Origin: CAIVAT01 sp037133475
GTDB lineage: Bacteria; Bacteroidota; Bacteroidia; Bacteroidales; FEN-979
NCBI GenBank assembly: GCA_037133475.1
Contig: JBAXOB010000005.1
Location: 62,001-126,000 of the forward strand
DNA length: 64,000 nt
Reading direction: 5' to 3'
How positions within the stretch are numbered: position 1 is the stretch's first letter; the number at the start of each line of letters is the position of its first letter. Below the pieces are notes generated by a model. That model was not told the DNA's origin. It made no database searches and saw nothing but the letters and a program-made list of their open reading frames with translations. This document shows positions 9,009 through 17,572 of the stretch, one piece after another. Position numbers and translations under genes: made by a program.

Positions 9009-10027
9009 ATCCGAAAGAGGAAAAAATACTGCTGAGCCACGGCAATGGCGGCCGGATGATGCACAACCTTATCGAAGAGGTGTTCCTGAAACATTTCGCG
9101 AACAACATCCTGAACGAGCAGACCGATTCCGCCATTCTGCCTGCCGAGGCCCCTTACCTGGCATTTACGACCGACTCGTTTGTGATCGATCCAATCTTCT
9201 TCCCCGGCGGAAATATCGGGAAACTTTCGGTTTGCGGTACCGTGAACGATTTGGCAGTTTCAGGCGCAACTCCCCGCTATATCAGCGTTTCCTTTATCAT
9301 CGAAGAGGGATTTCCTATGAAGCAGCTGGAGGAGATCGTGTCATCCCTTGCCGAAGAGGCCCGTGTTGCCAAAGTCAGTATCGTCACCGGCGACACCAAG
9401 GTGGTAAACAAAGGCAAATGCGACAAGCTGTTCATCAATACGGCCGGGATTGGCATGATCCGCGAGGAAGAACGCATGATTGGCAAAGCAGCGGATATTA
9501 AACCCGGCGATGTGATCATCATCAACGGCACCATCGGGGATCACGGCATGGCAGTCATGAATGCCCGCGAAGATTTTCATTTCAAATCGCCTGTCATCTC
9601 CGATTGCGCCTCTCTGAACCACCTGATCCGCGCTGTTCTTGATGCCACGGCCGGCGTGAAATTCATGCGCGACCCCACCCGGGGCGGCGTTGCCACTGTG
9701 CTCAATGAACTTGCTGCTAAAATAAATCTTGGCATTGCGATTAACGAGTCTGAAATACCGGTCAGCAATGGGGTTAAAGCCATGTGCGAAATCCTCGGGT
9801 TTGACCCGCTTCACATTGCAAATGAAGGTAAAGTATTGATCGTATGCAGTGAAAAAGAGAGCCCTCTGATCCTGGAAACCCTGAAAAGTCACCCGCTTGG
9901 AAGGCAGAGCGTCGTTATCGGGAAGGTAGTCGACGAACATCACGGGAAGGTGGTCCTGAAAACCGAAACCGGCGGCAGGCGGCTGGTCGACATCCTTACC
10001 GGCGATCCTTTACCCCGAATCTGCTAA
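9005..10027 (+). CDS. hypE: Carbamoyl dehydratase HypE
   Basis: 340 residues of the AIR-synthase-related (PurM-like) fold. Seen: GNGGRMMHNLIEEVF near the start, the ATP-site motifs TTDSFVIDPIFFPGG and GTVNDLAVSGA, and MRDPTRGGVATVLNE in the second half. The C-terminus is PRIC, the conserved tail whose cysteine takes the carbamoyl group from HypF and is dehydrated to thiocyanate. It starts inside the hypD stop codon region and is followed 12 bp later by hypA. Confidence 0.96.
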   Translation: MNPKEEKILLSHGNGGRMMHNLIEEVFLKHFANNILNEQTDSAILPAEAPYLAFTTDSFVIDPIFFPGGNIGKLSVCGTVNDLAVSGATPRYISVSFIIEEGFPMKQLEEIVSSLAEEARVAKVSIVTGDTKVVNKGKCDKLFINTAGIGMIREEERMIGKAADIKPGDVIIINGTIGDHGMAVMNAREDFHFKSPVISDCASLNHLIRAVLDATAGVKFMRDPTRGGVATVLNELAAKINLGIAINESEIPVSNGVKAMCEILGFDPLHIANEGKVLIVCSEKESPLILETLKSHPLGRQSVVIGKVVDEHHGKVVLKTETGGRRLVDILTGDPLPRIC

Positions 10028-10039
10028 TCTGAAATTGTC

Positions 10040-10381
10040 ATGCACGAACTCTCGCTTGCCATGGAGGTAATCAACCTTGCTACAAAAGAGGCCGGTAAAA
10101 AAAACCTGTCGGTCATCAGCGAAATCCTGATCGAGGTCGGCGAACTTAGCGGCGTGGAGGCGGATGCCTTCCAGTGGGGCTTGGAAATGCTGGCAAAGGA
10201 TTCTATCCTTGCAAATGCGGAAATCAAGATAAACCATATCCCCGGAAGGGGCAGATGTACCTCCTGCAACATCGAATTCGGGATGGAAACCAGGCTCTGC
10301 ATGTGCCCTGGATGCCACGGTTTTCCCTCTGTGATCACGGCCGGAGAGGAGTTCAGGGTTGTGTCGCTGCTGGCGGAATAG
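10040..10381 (+). CDS. hypA: Hydrogenase nickel incorporation protein HypA
   Basis: 113 residues starting MHELSLAMEV, where the N-terminal Met-His-Glu binds nickel. The zinc site is present as CTSC and CPGC (about residues 73-94), with an extra cysteine just before the second pair. HypA delivers Ni2+ to the hydrogenase large subunit together with HypB. It sits in the hyp operon with short gaps on both sides. Confidence 0.95.
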   Translation: MHELSLAMEVINLATKEAGKKNLSVISEILIEVGELSGVEADAFQWGLEMLAKDSILANAEIKINHIPGRGRCTSCNIEFGMETRLCMCPGCHGFPSVITAGEEFRVVSLLAE

Positions 10382-10423
10382 AATGATTCAACCAAAATAT
10401 TTAACCTGAAAAAAACAGAGACT

Positions 10424-11266
10424 ATGTGCGATACCTGCGGATGCGGCAACCCTGACGAGTTTAAAATCCACGACCATAACCATTCCCATGATCATGAGCA
10501 TCATGGTCATCATCATGACCACGACCATCACGGGCATGACCATGACCACGACCACCACGGGCATGACCATGACCACGACCATCACGGGCATGACCTTGAC
10601 CACCACCAAGACCATTCCACCAAAAAGGTGATCAGCCTCAACATGGATATCCTCTCGGAGAATAACCGGCTGGCCGAACGCAACCGGGGCTGGTTTGAAG
10701 GTAAAAAGGTGCTTGCCCTGAACATGGTGAGTTCGCCAGGCTCGGGGAAAACCACCATTCTTGAGAAGACAATCCAATCGCTTGCTTCCGCGCATAAGAT
10801 ATTTGTCATCGAAGGCGACCAGCAGACAACCCGGGATGCCGACCGCATTGAAAAATCAGGGGCGCCGGCCATCCAGATCAACACCGGTTCGGGATGTCAT
10901 CTGGATGCGAAGATGATCCACATTGCCCTGAAAAAGCTGGATGTTACCGACCGTTCGATCCTGTTCATTGAAAATGTCGGGAACCTTGTCTGCCCCGCCA
11001 TGTTTGACCTGGGAGAACAGAAGCGGGTTGTGGTGATCAGCACCACGGAGGGGGATGATAAGCCGATGAAGTACCCCTACATGTTCCAGACCTCGAACCT
11101 CTGCATCATCAACAAGACAGACCTGCTGCCCTATGTTGATTTCAGCGTGGAGACTGCCATGAATTATGCGCGGCAACTGAACCCGGGGCTGGAATTTATC
11201 CTCATGTCGGCCAGGTCGGGAGAAGGGATGTCGCAATGGTTTGACTGGCTGACAAGCCAGTTATAA
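10424..11266 (+). CDS. hypB: Hydrogenase/urease-type GTPase HypB with long histidine tract
   Basis: 280 residues. The N-terminus MCDTCGCG is the high-affinity nickel motif. It is followed by a histidine-rich segment with 27 His between residues 16 and 65, a likely nickel store. The G domain shows a P-loop (SSPGSGKTTILEKT), EGDQQTTRDADR, and NKTDLLPY as the NKxD motif. HypB uses GTP hydrolysis to insert nickel with HypA. It is the last gene of the plus-strand hyp operon and ends only 17 bp from the 3' end of the convergent hyaD. Confidence 0.96.
   Translation: MCDTCGCGNPDEFKIHDHNHSHDHEHHGHHHDHDHHGHDHDHDHHGHDHDHDHHGHDLDHHQDHSTKKVISLNMDILSENNRLAERNRGWFEGKKVLALNMVSSPGSGKTTILEKTIQSLASAHKIFVIEGDQQTTRDADRIEKSGAPAIQINTGSGCHLDAKMIHIALKKLDVTDRSILFIENVGNLVCPAMFDLGEQKRVVVISTTEGDDKPMKYPYMFQTSNLCIINKTDLLPYVDFSVETAMNYARQLNPGLEFILMSARSGEGMSQWFDWLTSQL
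10514..10609 (+). repeat. 27-bp in-frame tandem repeat in the HypB histidine tract
   Basis: Units starting at 10529, 10556 and 10583 each read CAC GGG CAT GAC CAT GAC CAC GAC CAY, encoding HGHDHDHDH. A partial unit precedes them and a diverged one follows. Because the unit is a multiple of three, copy-number change would alter tract length without breaking the frame. Confidence 0.85.
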
Positions 11267-11283
11267 TATCACAAAGCGGTAAA

Positions 11284-11745
11284 TCAACCAGATTCCACAA
11301 GCTGTTTAACACAAGCTATCGCCTCCGGGATGGCCTGTTCCACCTCGGGAGAAAGATCCATGCCCATATCCTGGAAATCCTTAACCGAGATCGCCACCAG
11401 GTGCAACACCGGCATGTTCCCCAGCAGGATGGCTGAATCAATCAGGTCTTTGAGCCCGATTTCGTGGGCGCTCAGCTGTTTGGGGAAGTCCTTCGCATAT
11501 TTTGGATGTATCACCCTGACATGACCTGCAGGGAAGTCGTCAAGCGAGGCATCAACGACAATAATTGTTTTATACGACTGGATAAAGCCGAGCAGGTGAA
11601 ATCCACCGGTGCCGCCGTCCATCAGGTCGGCGCCGGTGAATTCCTCCTTTTCGAGTCGTGAAACCACGTGGATCCCGACTCCTTCATCATTCATTAAAAG
11701 GTTCCCGATCCCGAGAACCAGGATGTTGTTTGGCAGAGATGGCAA
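11284..11745 (-). CDS. hyaD: Hydrogenase maturation endopeptidase (HyaD/HupD family)
   Basis: 153 residues. The N-terminal GIGNLLMNDEGVGIHVV carries the conserved Glu that binds nickel, and further metal-site positions appear at VVDAS and SAHEIGL. This protease removes the C-terminal tail of the large subunit after nickel insertion. It is the last gene of the hyaABCD-like operon, 21 bp after the cytochrome gene. Gene symbol by family and operon position; hupD is an equally valid name. Confidence 0.92.
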   Translation of the reverse strand: MPSLPNNILVLGIGNLLMNDEGVGIHVVSRLEKEEFTGADLMDGGTGGFHLLGFIQSYKTIIVVDASLDDFPAGHVRVIHPKYAKDFPKQLSAHEIGLKDLIDSAILLGNMPVLHLVAISVKDFQDMGMDLSPEVEQAIPEAIACVKQLVESG

Positions 11746-11766
11746 GATCTTCAGTTCTGGTGTAAA

Positions 11767-12486
11767 TTAACCCTTCGGGCAGTCTTCAGTTTTATTTTCA
11801 TGCCGTTCGATGACATCCTCTTCGATAAATTTCCAGCCACCGATCATGGAGGATGTTACGCCACGACGTTCAATGTAGTCGTGGTAAAACACCAGGTAGA
11901 TATGAACAATGGCAAACAGGATGAAACCCCACATCAGCAGGTGGTGAATTTGCCTCACATTCATATCGCCACCCAGGAACGGAACGATCCAGGCGAACAT
12001 CTTTGGCAGGAAGGCGCTGCTCATGGCGGCATACATTCCGAACCCCGTCAGGCACTGGAGCAGGAAAATCAGGAAGGTGATGAAATAGACCAGGCTGGCC
12101 AGCGAGTTGTGACCGATTGAATCAATCCGTTTGTTGGTGAGTTGCAGCACATCGACTTTGATCACATCCATGATCTCTTTCCACTGGCAGCGTTTCAGCG
12201 GGATAAAATTATACCACCGTGAAAACTCGTTGCCGGTAAATCCCCAGTAGATCCTGAAGATGAAATTAAAGAAGAAGAGGAATGCGGTGACGAAATGAAC
12301 GAACCGGATGGTGCCGAACCAGAAGTTGAAATAGGCTTCGGTGCCTTTCATAAAGGCGGGCGGATTACCGATCAGGTAGCCGGTAATACATAGGGCGGTG
12401 ATACACAGTGCATTGATCCAATGGTAGATGCGCACAGGCATTTCCCAAACATGCACTTCACGTAAAGGGATGGTTCCGCTTCTCAT
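11767..12486 (-). CDS. hyaC: [NiFe] hydrogenase b-type cytochrome subunit
   Basis: 239 residues with four predicted membrane helices, histidine-bearing in the usual places (RIYHWINALCI, RFVHFVTAFL, IHHLLMWGF, VHIYLVFYHDYIE) for two b hemes. The family anchors the hydrogenase to the periplasmic face of the inner membrane and passes electrons from the small subunit's distal cluster to quinone. It lies 2 bp from the hyaB stop, so the two are almost certainly co-translated. Confidence 0.94.
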   Translation of the reverse strand: MRSGTIPLREVHVWEMPVRIYHWINALCITALCITGYLIGNPPAFMKGTEAYFNFWFGTIRFVHFVTAFLFFFNFIFRIYWGFTGNEFSRWYNFIPLKRCQWKEIMDVIKVDVLQLTNKRIDSIGHNSLASLVYFITFLIFLLQCLTGFGMYAAMSSAFLPKMFAWIVPFLGGDMNVRQIHHLLMWGFILFAIVHIYLVFYHDYIERRGVTSSMIGGWKFIEEDVIERHENKTEDCPKG

Positions 12487-12488
12487 GG

Positions 12489-14210
12489 TTAGTAGGTTTT
12501 CATGTCATGAATAGTAGTGCCATTTTCATCGTAAAGATGGACTGCACAGGCCAAACAGGGATCGAAGGAGTGGATGGTCCGCAGTACCTCAAGGGGCACC
12601 TTCGGATCTGCTACAGGAGTGCCGATCAGCGATTCTTCATAGGCAGACCGTTGGCCCTGCGGATCGCGCGGAGAGGCATTCCAGGTAGTGGGAACGACCA
12701 GCTGGTAGTTGGCGATTTTCTGATCCTCGATGACGATGAAATGCGACAAAGCGCCACGGGGAGCTTCGACCATCCCGATTCCCTTGGCTTGTTTCGGCCA
12801 GGAGGCGGGTTCCCATTTCTCATTATTCTGGGTACGGGTATCTCCGTTTTTAATATTGGCAAGCAGTTGCTGGTAGAACTCCAGGGCCCAGCCGCAGGTC
12901 AGCTTGGTTTCAAGTCCGCGGGCAGCGGTACGTCCCAGGGTTGAAAAGAGAGCGGTAACAGGCACATCCAGCGCTTTCAGGGCGCCATCGATAACCTCCT
13001 TGTAATCGGCGCGGCCGGAAGCATAACCCACGAGCATTCGCGACAGCGGTCCAACTTCCATCGGATGTCCCTTCCAGCGCGGCGTTTTCACCCAGCTGTA
13101 TTTTTGTGTGAAATCGAGGTGTTCATAGGGTGGTTTCGGACCATTGTAGTTGAACTTGGTCTCTCCCTCCCAGGGATGCAACCCGGTTTTGTCACCTTTC
13201 GAATATTCATACCATGAGTTGTTGACAAATTCCTGGATCTGCGTGGGATCGTCGGCTTTTACCTCGTGAATTTTGCTCAGGTCACGGCCCAATATGACAC
13301 CACGCGGCATTTTAAAGCTTTCAGGGTTGTTATAGCCGTTGGTTGGGAAGTCTCCAAAGGCCAGGTAGTTCGTGAGTCCGCCACCGATGGCGCCCCAATC
13401 GCTTTTATAAAATCCGGCGATGGCAATTAAATCGGGGATGTAGACCTGGTCAACAAAGGTTTTTGCATCTTCGAACAGTTTCCCTACAAAGGCAAGCCTC
13501 TCGGCATTGACCGCATTGGCCTCTTCAATGTTAATAGAGCAGGGTACCCCGCCTACCAGGTAGTTGGGATGCGGGTTTTTCCCGCCAAAGACGGTGTGGA
13601 CCTTCACAAGTTCCTTCTGCCACTCAAGTGCTTCGAGGTAATGAGCTACTGCGATCAGGTTTACTTCGGGAGGCAGTTTATAGGCTTTATGGCCCCAGTA
13701 ACCATTGGCAAAAATGCCCAGCTGTCCGCTCTCCACAAAAGTTTTGAACTTTTTCTGGATATCGGAGAAATAGCCGACCGAACTTTTTGGCCAGGAGGAG
13801 ATGCTTTGTGCAATCTTAGATGCTTCGGCAGGGTTTGCCTTGAGGGCTGAAACAACATCCACCCAGTCGAGTGCATGGAGCTGGTAAAAATGGACAACGT
13901 GATCCTGGATATACAATGCATTCGCCATCAGGTTCCGGATCAGTTCGGCATTGGGTGGCACGGAAATGTTCAAAGCATTTTCAACAGTCCTGACAGAGGT
14001 CAGCGAGTGTGTGGAGGTGCAAACACCGCAAACGCGTCCGACAAAAGCCCATGCATCGCGCGGATCGCGCCCTTTTAAAATGGTCTCGATACCGCGAACC
14101 ATCGTACCGGCACTGTATGCATCGGTGATTTTACCATCTTTAATTTCAATTTCAACCCGCAGGTGGCCTTCGATACGGGTAATGGGATCTATAACGATTC
14201 TTTCTGCCAT
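12489..14210 (-). CDS. hyaB: [NiFe] hydrogenase large subunit, group 1
   Basis: 573 residues. The two active-site motifs are intact: RVCGVCTSTHS with Cys61 and Cys64, and DPCLACAVH at residues 550-558 with Cys552 and Cys555. The 15 residues after His558 are the tail removed by HyaD. The protein binds the Ni-Fe(CN)2CO centre and oxidises H2. Small subunit, large subunit, cytochrome b and protease lie in order on the minus strand, with 5, 2 and 21 bp between them, as in a respiratory uptake hydrogenase operon. Confidence 0.97.
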   Translation of the reverse strand: MAERIVIDPITRIEGHLRVEIEIKDGKITDAYSAGTMVRGIETILKGRDPRDAWAFVGRVCGVCTSTHSLTSVRTVENALNISVPPNAELIRNLMANALYIQDHVVHFYQLHALDWVDVVSALKANPAEASKIAQSISSWPKSSVGYFSDIQKKFKTFVESGQLGIFANGYWGHKAYKLPPEVNLIAVAHYLEALEWQKELVKVHTVFGGKNPHPNYLVGGVPCSINIEEANAVNAERLAFVGKLFEDAKTFVDQVYIPDLIAIAGFYKSDWGAIGGGLTNYLAFGDFPTNGYNNPESFKMPRGVILGRDLSKIHEVKADDPTQIQEFVNNSWYEYSKGDKTGLHPWEGETKFNYNGPKPPYEHLDFTQKYSWVKTPRWKGHPMEVGPLSRMLVGYASGRADYKEVIDGALKALDVPVTALFSTLGRTAARGLETKLTCGWALEFYQQLLANIKNGDTRTQNNEKWEPASWPKQAKGIGMVEAPRGALSHFIVIEDQKIANYQLVVPTTWNASPRDPQGQRSAYEESLIGTPVADPKVPLEVLRTIHSFDPCLACAVHLYDENGTTIHDMKTY

Positions 14211-14215
14211 GGCTA

Positions 14216-15325
14216 TTATTCTTTCGTGGTTGGAACATTGGAACCTTGTTCAGGTTCATTGACTATCTCTTTATGTTTGCGGATATTGGTCACAATGGCA
14301 TGCCCGGCAATACCGGCAGCTGTGGCAATTCCAAGGCCGACTCCGATTTTATCTGCCGTTGTTTCAATACCAAATCCAGCAACACCCGGCAGGTGCTGGT
14401 AGAAGGGGCCGTTGTCCCAGAATCCGGCTTCAGAACAGCCTATACAGGGATGTCCCGACTGGATCGGGTAACTCACACTGTCATTCCACTTGATAATTCC
14501 GCAGGAGTTGTAAGTAACAGGACCTTTACATCCCATTTTATACAAACAGTATCCACGTTTGGCGCCCTCATCATCGAAGGATTCAACAAACAAGCCGGCA
14601 TCGAAATTGGCCCTGCGGTAGCAGGTATCGTGCACACGGCGCGAATAAAATGCCTTTGGCCTGCCTAAACCATCAAGCTGGGGAATGCGGTCAAAAGTAA
14701 GCAGATGGACCACAACGCCTGCCATCACATCGGCGATCGGCGGGCAACCCTGGACGTTGATGACCGGTTTGCCGCTGATAACCTTGTGAACCGGTTTTGC
14801 CCCGGTCGGATTCGGGCTGGCAGCCTGGACACAACCCGCGGAGGCACAGTTACCCCATGCAACAACGGCTTTGCAATCTTTAACGGCCTCCTGGAGTATC
14901 TGGAGCGCACTGCGCCCTCCGATACAGCAATAGGCCTCATTTTCGGTAGGTATGGAGCCCTCCACCATGACAATATATTCACCAGGGTATTTTTTCATCA
15001 CGGCCTTGTAGGCATCTTCGGCCTGTACTCCTGATGCAGCCATCAAGGTTTCCTGGTAATCAAGCGAAATTTTATCAAGGACGATATTGGCGACGATCGG
15101 ATGGGACGCCCGGATAAACGACTCGCTGCAGCAGGTGCATTCCTGGAAATGGAACCAGATTACCGGTAACCTCGGCTTGGATTGCAGTGCTTTTGCGATT
15201 TGGCTAACCCCGGTGGCTTCCAGTCCAAGAAAAGCTGCCATCGTGGTGCAGAATTTCAGAAAATCCCGCCGGGAAACACCATTCCCCCGGACTTCCTCAT
15301 AAAAAGTTGGTTTTTGATTCTCCAT
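14216..15325 (-). CDS. hyaA: [NiFe] hydrogenase small subunit with six-cysteine proximal site (oxygen-tolerant type)
   Basis: 369 residues. A Tat signal is visible (VSRRDFLKF at 18-25 and a hydrophobic stretch to about 45), so the complex is exported folded. The proximal-cluster ligands are ECTCC (Cys63, 65, 66), CASAGC (Cys160, 165) and Cys194. This is six cysteines, where standard enzymes have four with glycines at positions 65 and 165. The offsets from E. coli Hyd-1 numbering are constant at 45-46. The medial site keeps a proline in place of a fourth cysteine ([3Fe-4S] type), and the distal site has a His and three Cys. A C-terminal helix near residues 322-345 anchors it to the membrane. 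First gene of its operon. Confidence 0.96.
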   Translation of the reverse strand: MENQKPTFYEEVRGNGVSRRDFLKFCTTMAAFLGLEATGVSQIAKALQSKPRLPVIWFHFQECTCCSESFIRASHPIVANIVLDKISLDYQETLMAASGVQAEDAYKAVMKKYPGEYIVMVEGSIPTENEAYCCIGGRSALQILQEAVKDCKAVVAWGNCASAGCVQAASPNPTGAKPVHKVISGKPVINVQGCPPIADVMAGVVVHLLTFDRIPQLDGLGRPKAFYSRRVHDTCYRRANFDAGLFVESFDDEGAKRGYCLYKMGCKGPVTYNSCGIIKWNDSVSYPIQSGHPCIGCSEAGFWDNGPFYQHLPGVAGFGIETTADKIGVGLGIATAAGIAGHAIVTNIRKHKEIVNEPEQGSNVPTTKE

Positions 15326-15358
15326 AACGCTTTTTGTTTAAAAGATTACATTGAAGTG

Positions 15359-15388
15359 TAAATTTATATCATATTCATCATATGTCAA
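15359..15388 (-). promoter_or_regulatory. Candidate hyaA promoter with a dyad between its elements
   Basis: On the minus strand, TTGACA (15388-15383) is followed after 16 bp by TAAATTTA (15366-15359), one base from TAnnTTTG. The ATG of hyaA is 33 bp further on. A perfect dyad CATAT-N5-ATATG occupies 15370-15384, overlapping the upstream element, where a bound regulator would interfere with polymerase. Confidence 0.4.
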
Positions 15389-15817
15389 TAGGCACATAGT
15401 AATTTAAAGACATTCTAAATAAATGGTAATGAAATGCTTTTATACCGGAACACATTTTTTACGGGATAGTAAGAAATTGAATTTCCAGGCGGCAGAATTC
15501 CTAAGTAAAAATTGAAGGATGCCCATACGAATTAAGGCGGATGGCCTTACCGCATTAAAAATCATTGTTGAAAATTGAAATTCAGCAGGAACCAACCCGG
15601 GAAACAGGCATTAAAACCTGGATCATGAAATATTTTCGGTTATAATCCAAAAATATCTCCCCTCCGGCTTATCAGAGGTGTGACGTGTTATTCGTACGTA
15701 TCTGTAAGTATTTTTCTTATTTGCCATACGTTTATCTCTTATTTGTTTGAGTAATAAATAATTATCTAAAAAAAAAGGAGGAGTTGTACATTTTATGTCA
15801 TTTTTTTTATCTAATAT

Positions 15818-15833
15818 TGTGAAAAATTTCACA
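15818..15833. promoter_or_regulatory. Palindrome matching the Crp/Fnr-type site, upstream of gdhA
   Basis: TGTGAAAAATTTCACA reads TGTGA-N6-TCACA, identical in both half-sites to the E. coli CRP consensus. It ends 46 bp before the gdhA ATG, in the usual window for a promoter-proximal regulator. Crp/Fnr-family proteins are common in Bacteroidetes, but none is encoded here, so the cognate protein is unknown. Confidence 0.5.
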
Positions 15834-15879
15834 CGACATTAATTTCTCAAACCCAATCATTAATTTTAATCATTCTACT

Positions 15880-17235
15880 ATGAACGACATGTTAAAAAAA
15901 CTGCTCGACGAATTCATGGCCAAAGTTATTGCCAAGAATCCGGGTGAAAAAGAATTTCATCAGGCTGTAATGGAAGTTGCTGAATCATTGATTCCTTTCA
16001 TTGAAGAAAATCCCAAGTACAAAGTGGCAAAGATCCTGGAACGGCTTGCCGAACCTGAACGTGTGATTATGTTCCGTGTACCCTGGTTGAACGACAAAGG
16101 CGAGATCCAGATCAACCGTGGTTTCCGTATTGAAATGAACAGCGCAATTGGTCCTTACAAAGGCGGCCTGCGTTTTCACCCGACGGTAAACCTTGGCATT
16201 CTGAAATTTTTAGCTTTCGAACAGGTTCTGAAGAACAGTCTCACCACATTGCCTATGGGCGGTGGTAAAGGCGGAAGTGATTTCGATCCCAAAGGAAAGA
16301 GCGACAATGAAGTGATGGCTTTCTGCCAGAGTTTCATGACCGAACTGCAGCGCCACATTGGTCCTGACACTGACGTTCCTGCCGGCGATATCGGTGTTGG
16401 TGGACGTGAGATCGGTTTCATGTTTGGCCAGTACAAACGTCTCCGTAATGAATTCACGGGTGTTCTGACCGGAAAAGGTCTGGAATGGGGTGGTTCATTG
16501 ATCCGTCCGGAAGCTACCGGTTACGGCCAGGTTTATTTTGCAGAAGAGATGCTGAAGACCCGCGGTCTTGATTTCAAAGGCAAAACCGTTGTTGTTTCAG
16601 GTTCTGGCAATGTTGCCCAGTATGCTACTGAAAAAGCCACGTTACTCGGTGGTAAAGTTGTTACCTTGTCAGATTCCGAAGGCTACATTTACGATCCCAA
16701 GGGTATCGATGCCGACAAACTGGCTTTCGTCATGCAACTGAAGAACGTGAAACGCGGTCGTATCAAGGAATATTGCGACAAATATCCCGAAGCTACCTTC
16801 GTAGCAGGCAAACGCCCATGGGAAGTGAAGTGCGACATCGCCCTCCCAAGTGCAACCCAGAACGAAATCGACGGCAACGATGCCAAGACGCTGATGGCCA
16901 ACGGTTGCTTCTGCGTTTCTGAAGGAGCCAACATGCCTTCGACCCCGGATGCTATCGAAGTCTATATCGCAAAGAAAATCCTCTACGGACCTGGTAAAGC
17001 TGCCAACGCCGGTGGTGTTGCTACTTCAGGCCTCGAAATGTCACAGAACTCCATGCGCTTATCATGGACACGCGAAGAGGTTGACATGCGTCTGCACAAC
17101 ATCATGATCGCGATTCACAAAAATTGTGTTAAATGGGGAACTGAACCCGATGGATTCATCAACTACGTTAAGGGAGCCAACATTGGTGGTTTCGTAAAGG
17201 TAGCCGATGCCATGATGGCACAGGGTCTTGTTTAA
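15880..17235 (+). CDS. gdhA: NADP-type glutamate dehydrogenase
   Basis: 451 residues, the usual length of the hexameric E. coli-type enzyme. Seen: substrate-site segment GPYKGGLRFHP, catalytic-lysine region LPMGGGKGGSDFDPKGKS, DTDVPAGDIGVGGREIGFM, and a nucleotide-binding GSGNVAQYATEK in the second domain. The enzyme makes glutamate from 2-oxoglutarate and ammonium with NADPH (cofactor preference inferred from subfamily). It is a single-gene unit: its own upstream region with a CRP-like site, and a strong terminator 26 bp after the stop. It complements the ammonium transporter at 46013-47242. Confidence 0.96.
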   Translation: MNDMLKKLLDEFMAKVIAKNPGEKEFHQAVMEVAESLIPFIEENPKYKVAKILERLAEPERVIMFRVPWLNDKGEIQINRGFRIEMNSAIGPYKGGLRFHPTVNLGILKFLAFEQVLKNSLTTLPMGGGKGGSDFDPKGKSDNEVMAFCQSFMTELQRHIGPDTDVPAGDIGVGGREIGFMFGQYKRLRNEFTGVLTGKGLEWGGSLIRPEATGYGQVYFAEEMLKTRGLDFKGKTVVVSGSGNVAQYATEKATLLGGKVVTLSDSEGYIYDPKGIDADKLAFVMQLKNVKRGRIKEYCDKYPEATFVAGKRPWEVKCDIALPSATQNEIDGNDAKTLMANGCFCVSEGANMPSTPDAIEVYIAKKILYGPGKAANAGGVATSGLEMSQNSMRLSWTREEVDMRLHNIMIAIHKNCVKWGTEPDGFINYVKGANIGGFVKVADAMMAQGLV

Positions 17236-17261
17236 GGACTGACCAGTTCATTTACAACGAG

Positions 17262-17298
17262 GCGGGAACCCGGGAAACCGGGGGCCCGCTTTTTTTTT
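17262..17298 (+). terminator. Rho-independent terminator of gdhA
   Basis: Outer stem GCGGG/CCCGC (17262-17266 with 17285-17289), a 2x2 internal loop, inner stem CCCGG/CCGGG closed by a GAAA tetraloop (17269-17282), then nine T from 17290 to 17298. It stands immediately before the first repeat array. Confidence 0.9.
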
Positions 17299-17400
17299 AA
17301 TGCAGGAATGCTGGAATGGACTAATGCTGGAATGGACTAATGCAGGAATGCTCTAATGCAGGAATGCAGGAATTCAGGAATTCAGGAATGTAAACAATGT
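17299..17400 (+). repeat. Left arm of an inverted short-repeat array, AATGCAGG units
   Basis: About thirteen contiguous 8-bp units of the form AATGCAGG, with variants AATGCTGG, AATGGACT, AATGCTCT and AATTCAGG, ending in two AATGTAAA(C)-like units. It begins right after the gdhA terminator T-tract. The same unit occurs in the opposite orientation in the right arm, next to cinA. Confidence 0.9.
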
Positions 17401-17572
17401 AAAAAAATAACTTAGGGCAATAATTTGTATAATGCCATTATTGAGAATAATAGGAGTATTGAAAATACAGAAAGAATCAACTTCCCAATAAGTCCCAAAG
17501 AACACTCCATTCATTGAAGCACTTATTTGAACACTCCCCCGACTCAATCTTATACATTTCAGACATTAACTA
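17401..17572. other. AT-rich spacer between the two repeat arms
   Basis: About 170 bp, AT-rich, with no open frame of interest and no repeats of the flanking unit. I see no promoter or RNA structure I can support. Confidence 0.6.

Larger units (their letters stand above)
15326..15879. other. 554-bp intergenic region between hyaA and gdhA (divergent)
   Basis: AT-rich and without a convincing gene. A 69-codon minus-strand frame at 15623-15832 has no recognisable similarity or start signal. The left end holds a candidate hya promoter and dyad, the right end a CRP-like palindrome before gdhA. The middle (about 15420-15780) shows no repeat, RNA motif or strong hairpin that I can support. Confidence 0.7.

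Noticed and set aside
15623..15832. 69-codon minus-strand frame between hyaA and gdhA
   Set aside because: AT-rich, no recognisable motif, no promoter or neighbours to support it.
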